Origin: JBBRHF01 sp038223055
GTDB taxonomy: Bacteria; Actinomycetota; Actinomycetes; JACCUZ01
Reading direction: 5' to 3'
Assembly (NCBI GenBank): GCA_038223055.1
Contig: JBBRHF010000023.1
Coordinates: 1 to 31,460 of the forward strand
Length of the DNA: 31,460 nt
Shown here: in pieces, positions 30,976 through 31,460 of the stretch
Layout of the letters: each line of letters starts with the position of its first letter
Position numbering within the stretch: position 1 is the first letter of the stretch
The notes under the pieces: model-generated
Seen by the model: only the letters and a program-made list of their open reading frames with translations
Databases searched by the model: none
Told to the model about the DNA's origin: nothing
Position numbers and translations under genes: made by a program

Positions 30976-31460
30976 CTGGGCACGACGGCGGGGGGCGCCG
31001 GTGGGACGGCCGGCGGGGCGGGTGGCACGGCGCCTGGTGCCGGCGCGGGGGCCGGTGGCGGGCCACTGCTCAGGTAGAGCGTGATGGTCTGGCCCGGGAA
31101 CACCGGCGTGCCTTCCGCCGGCTCCGTGGCGGCCACCGTCCCCGCTGGGGCGGTTGCGGAGGCGACCGGCTGCGCCGCGATGACGCCGGTGAGCTGCGTG
31201 GCGTCCAGCGTGGTCTGGGCGTCAGCCGGCAAGCGACCCACCAGGGCGGGCAGCGTCAGCCCGGCGCCGTCGATCACGGACCCGGGTGGGTCGGAGAAGT
31301 CGGCGACGGGGGTGTTTTGCAGGGCGGTGTTCATGGTTTGTCGCCAGATGGGTCCGGGCAGGCAGCCCCCGCACACGTCGGCGTAGTAGCGCCCGCCGAT
31401 GACCCGGTTGGACAGGGGGTAGCCCCCGGCCGGCGGTGAGGGGTTCCCGGCCCACACGGC
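30966..31460 (-). CDS. C-terminal end of a class A penicillin-binding protein with PASTA domain
   Basis: The frame continues past the right edge. The visible ~164 residues begin in the transpeptidase end: LSNRVIGGRYYADVCGGCLP, then GPIWRQTM, typical of bifunctional PonA-type enzymes. A PASTA domain follows (about LTLPALVGRLPADAQTTL ... VAATEPAEGTPVFPGQTITL), then a Pro/Ala tail (PPAPPAVPPAPPAVVPSPG). The enzyme polymerises and cross-links peptidoglycan outside the membrane; PASTA domains sense muropeptides or lipid II. The catalytic Ser is outside the window. Confidence 0.9.
   Translation of the reverse strand, partial: AVWAGNPSPPAGGYPLSNRVIGGRYYADVCGGCLPGPIWRQTMNTALQNTPVADFSDPPGSVIDGAGLTLPALVGRLPADAQTTLDATQLTGVIAAQPVASATAPAGTVAATEPAEGTPVFPGQTITLYLSSGPPPAPAPAPGAVPPAPPAVPPAPPAVVPSPG

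Overview
This window is high-GC DNA with strong G/C preference at third codon positions, many GTG starts and 4-8 nt stop/start overlaps. The conserved block tRNA-Ser / SRP RNA / dnaX / ybaB / recR / DUF5063 / aspartokinase / asd points to an actinomycete (Actinomycetota). I cannot name a genus from sequence alone.

Layout. (1) 1-1029: the 3' end of an unrecognised + gene, facing two small coupled minus-strand genes for membrane-anchored or secreted coiled-coil proteins. (2) 1302-6931, + strand: four overlapping genes for a MurG-like glycosyltransferase, a fused ABC exporter and two APH-like (kinase-fold) proteins. (3) 7016-9087, + strand: a NarL-type two-component system. (4) 15231-9103, - strand: five tightly packed genes for a degenerate RimK-like ATP-grasp protein, a GT4 glycosyltransferase, a heparinase II/III-like protein without a signal peptide, a second MurG-like glycosyltransferase and a third APH-like protein. 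Blocks 2 and 4 each pair a MurG-like glycosyltransferase with APH-like proteins and converge on the two-component system. I read this as one glycoconjugate synthesis, export and remodelling locus; it is the best candidate here for an undescribed system.

(5) 15383-17355: a small unknown protein divergent from a HerA-like ATPase. (6) 17509-18567: a broken Mrr-type restriction endonuclease and a pRiA4b ORF-3-like protein. (7) 18605-26017: housekeeping block with tRNA-Ser(GGA), SRP RNA, dnaX, ybaB/ebfC, recR, a DUF5063 gene, aspartokinase (with a likely internal start for a regulatory subunit), asd and a DedA protein. (8) 26018-29276: accessory island ending at tRNA-Pro(CGG). It holds an intact Fic gene behind an AT-rich perfect palindrome, an IS3-type transposase scrap, a LuxR-type C-terminal scrap and a frameshifted tyrosine integrase whose 3' end lies beside the tRNA 3' end. 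(9) 29348-31460: a metallophosphoesterase with its 3' end tandemly repeated, a YqeY-like gene, a 15-bp minisatellite, and the C-terminus of a PASTA-bearing class A penicillin-binding protein running off the right edge.

A theme across the window is short tandem repeats at gene ends. Inside genes the period is a multiple of 3 (9, 15 or 18 bp); outside genes periods of 13, 19 and 23 bp also occur. All functions are inferred from motifs read by eye; no database search was run.
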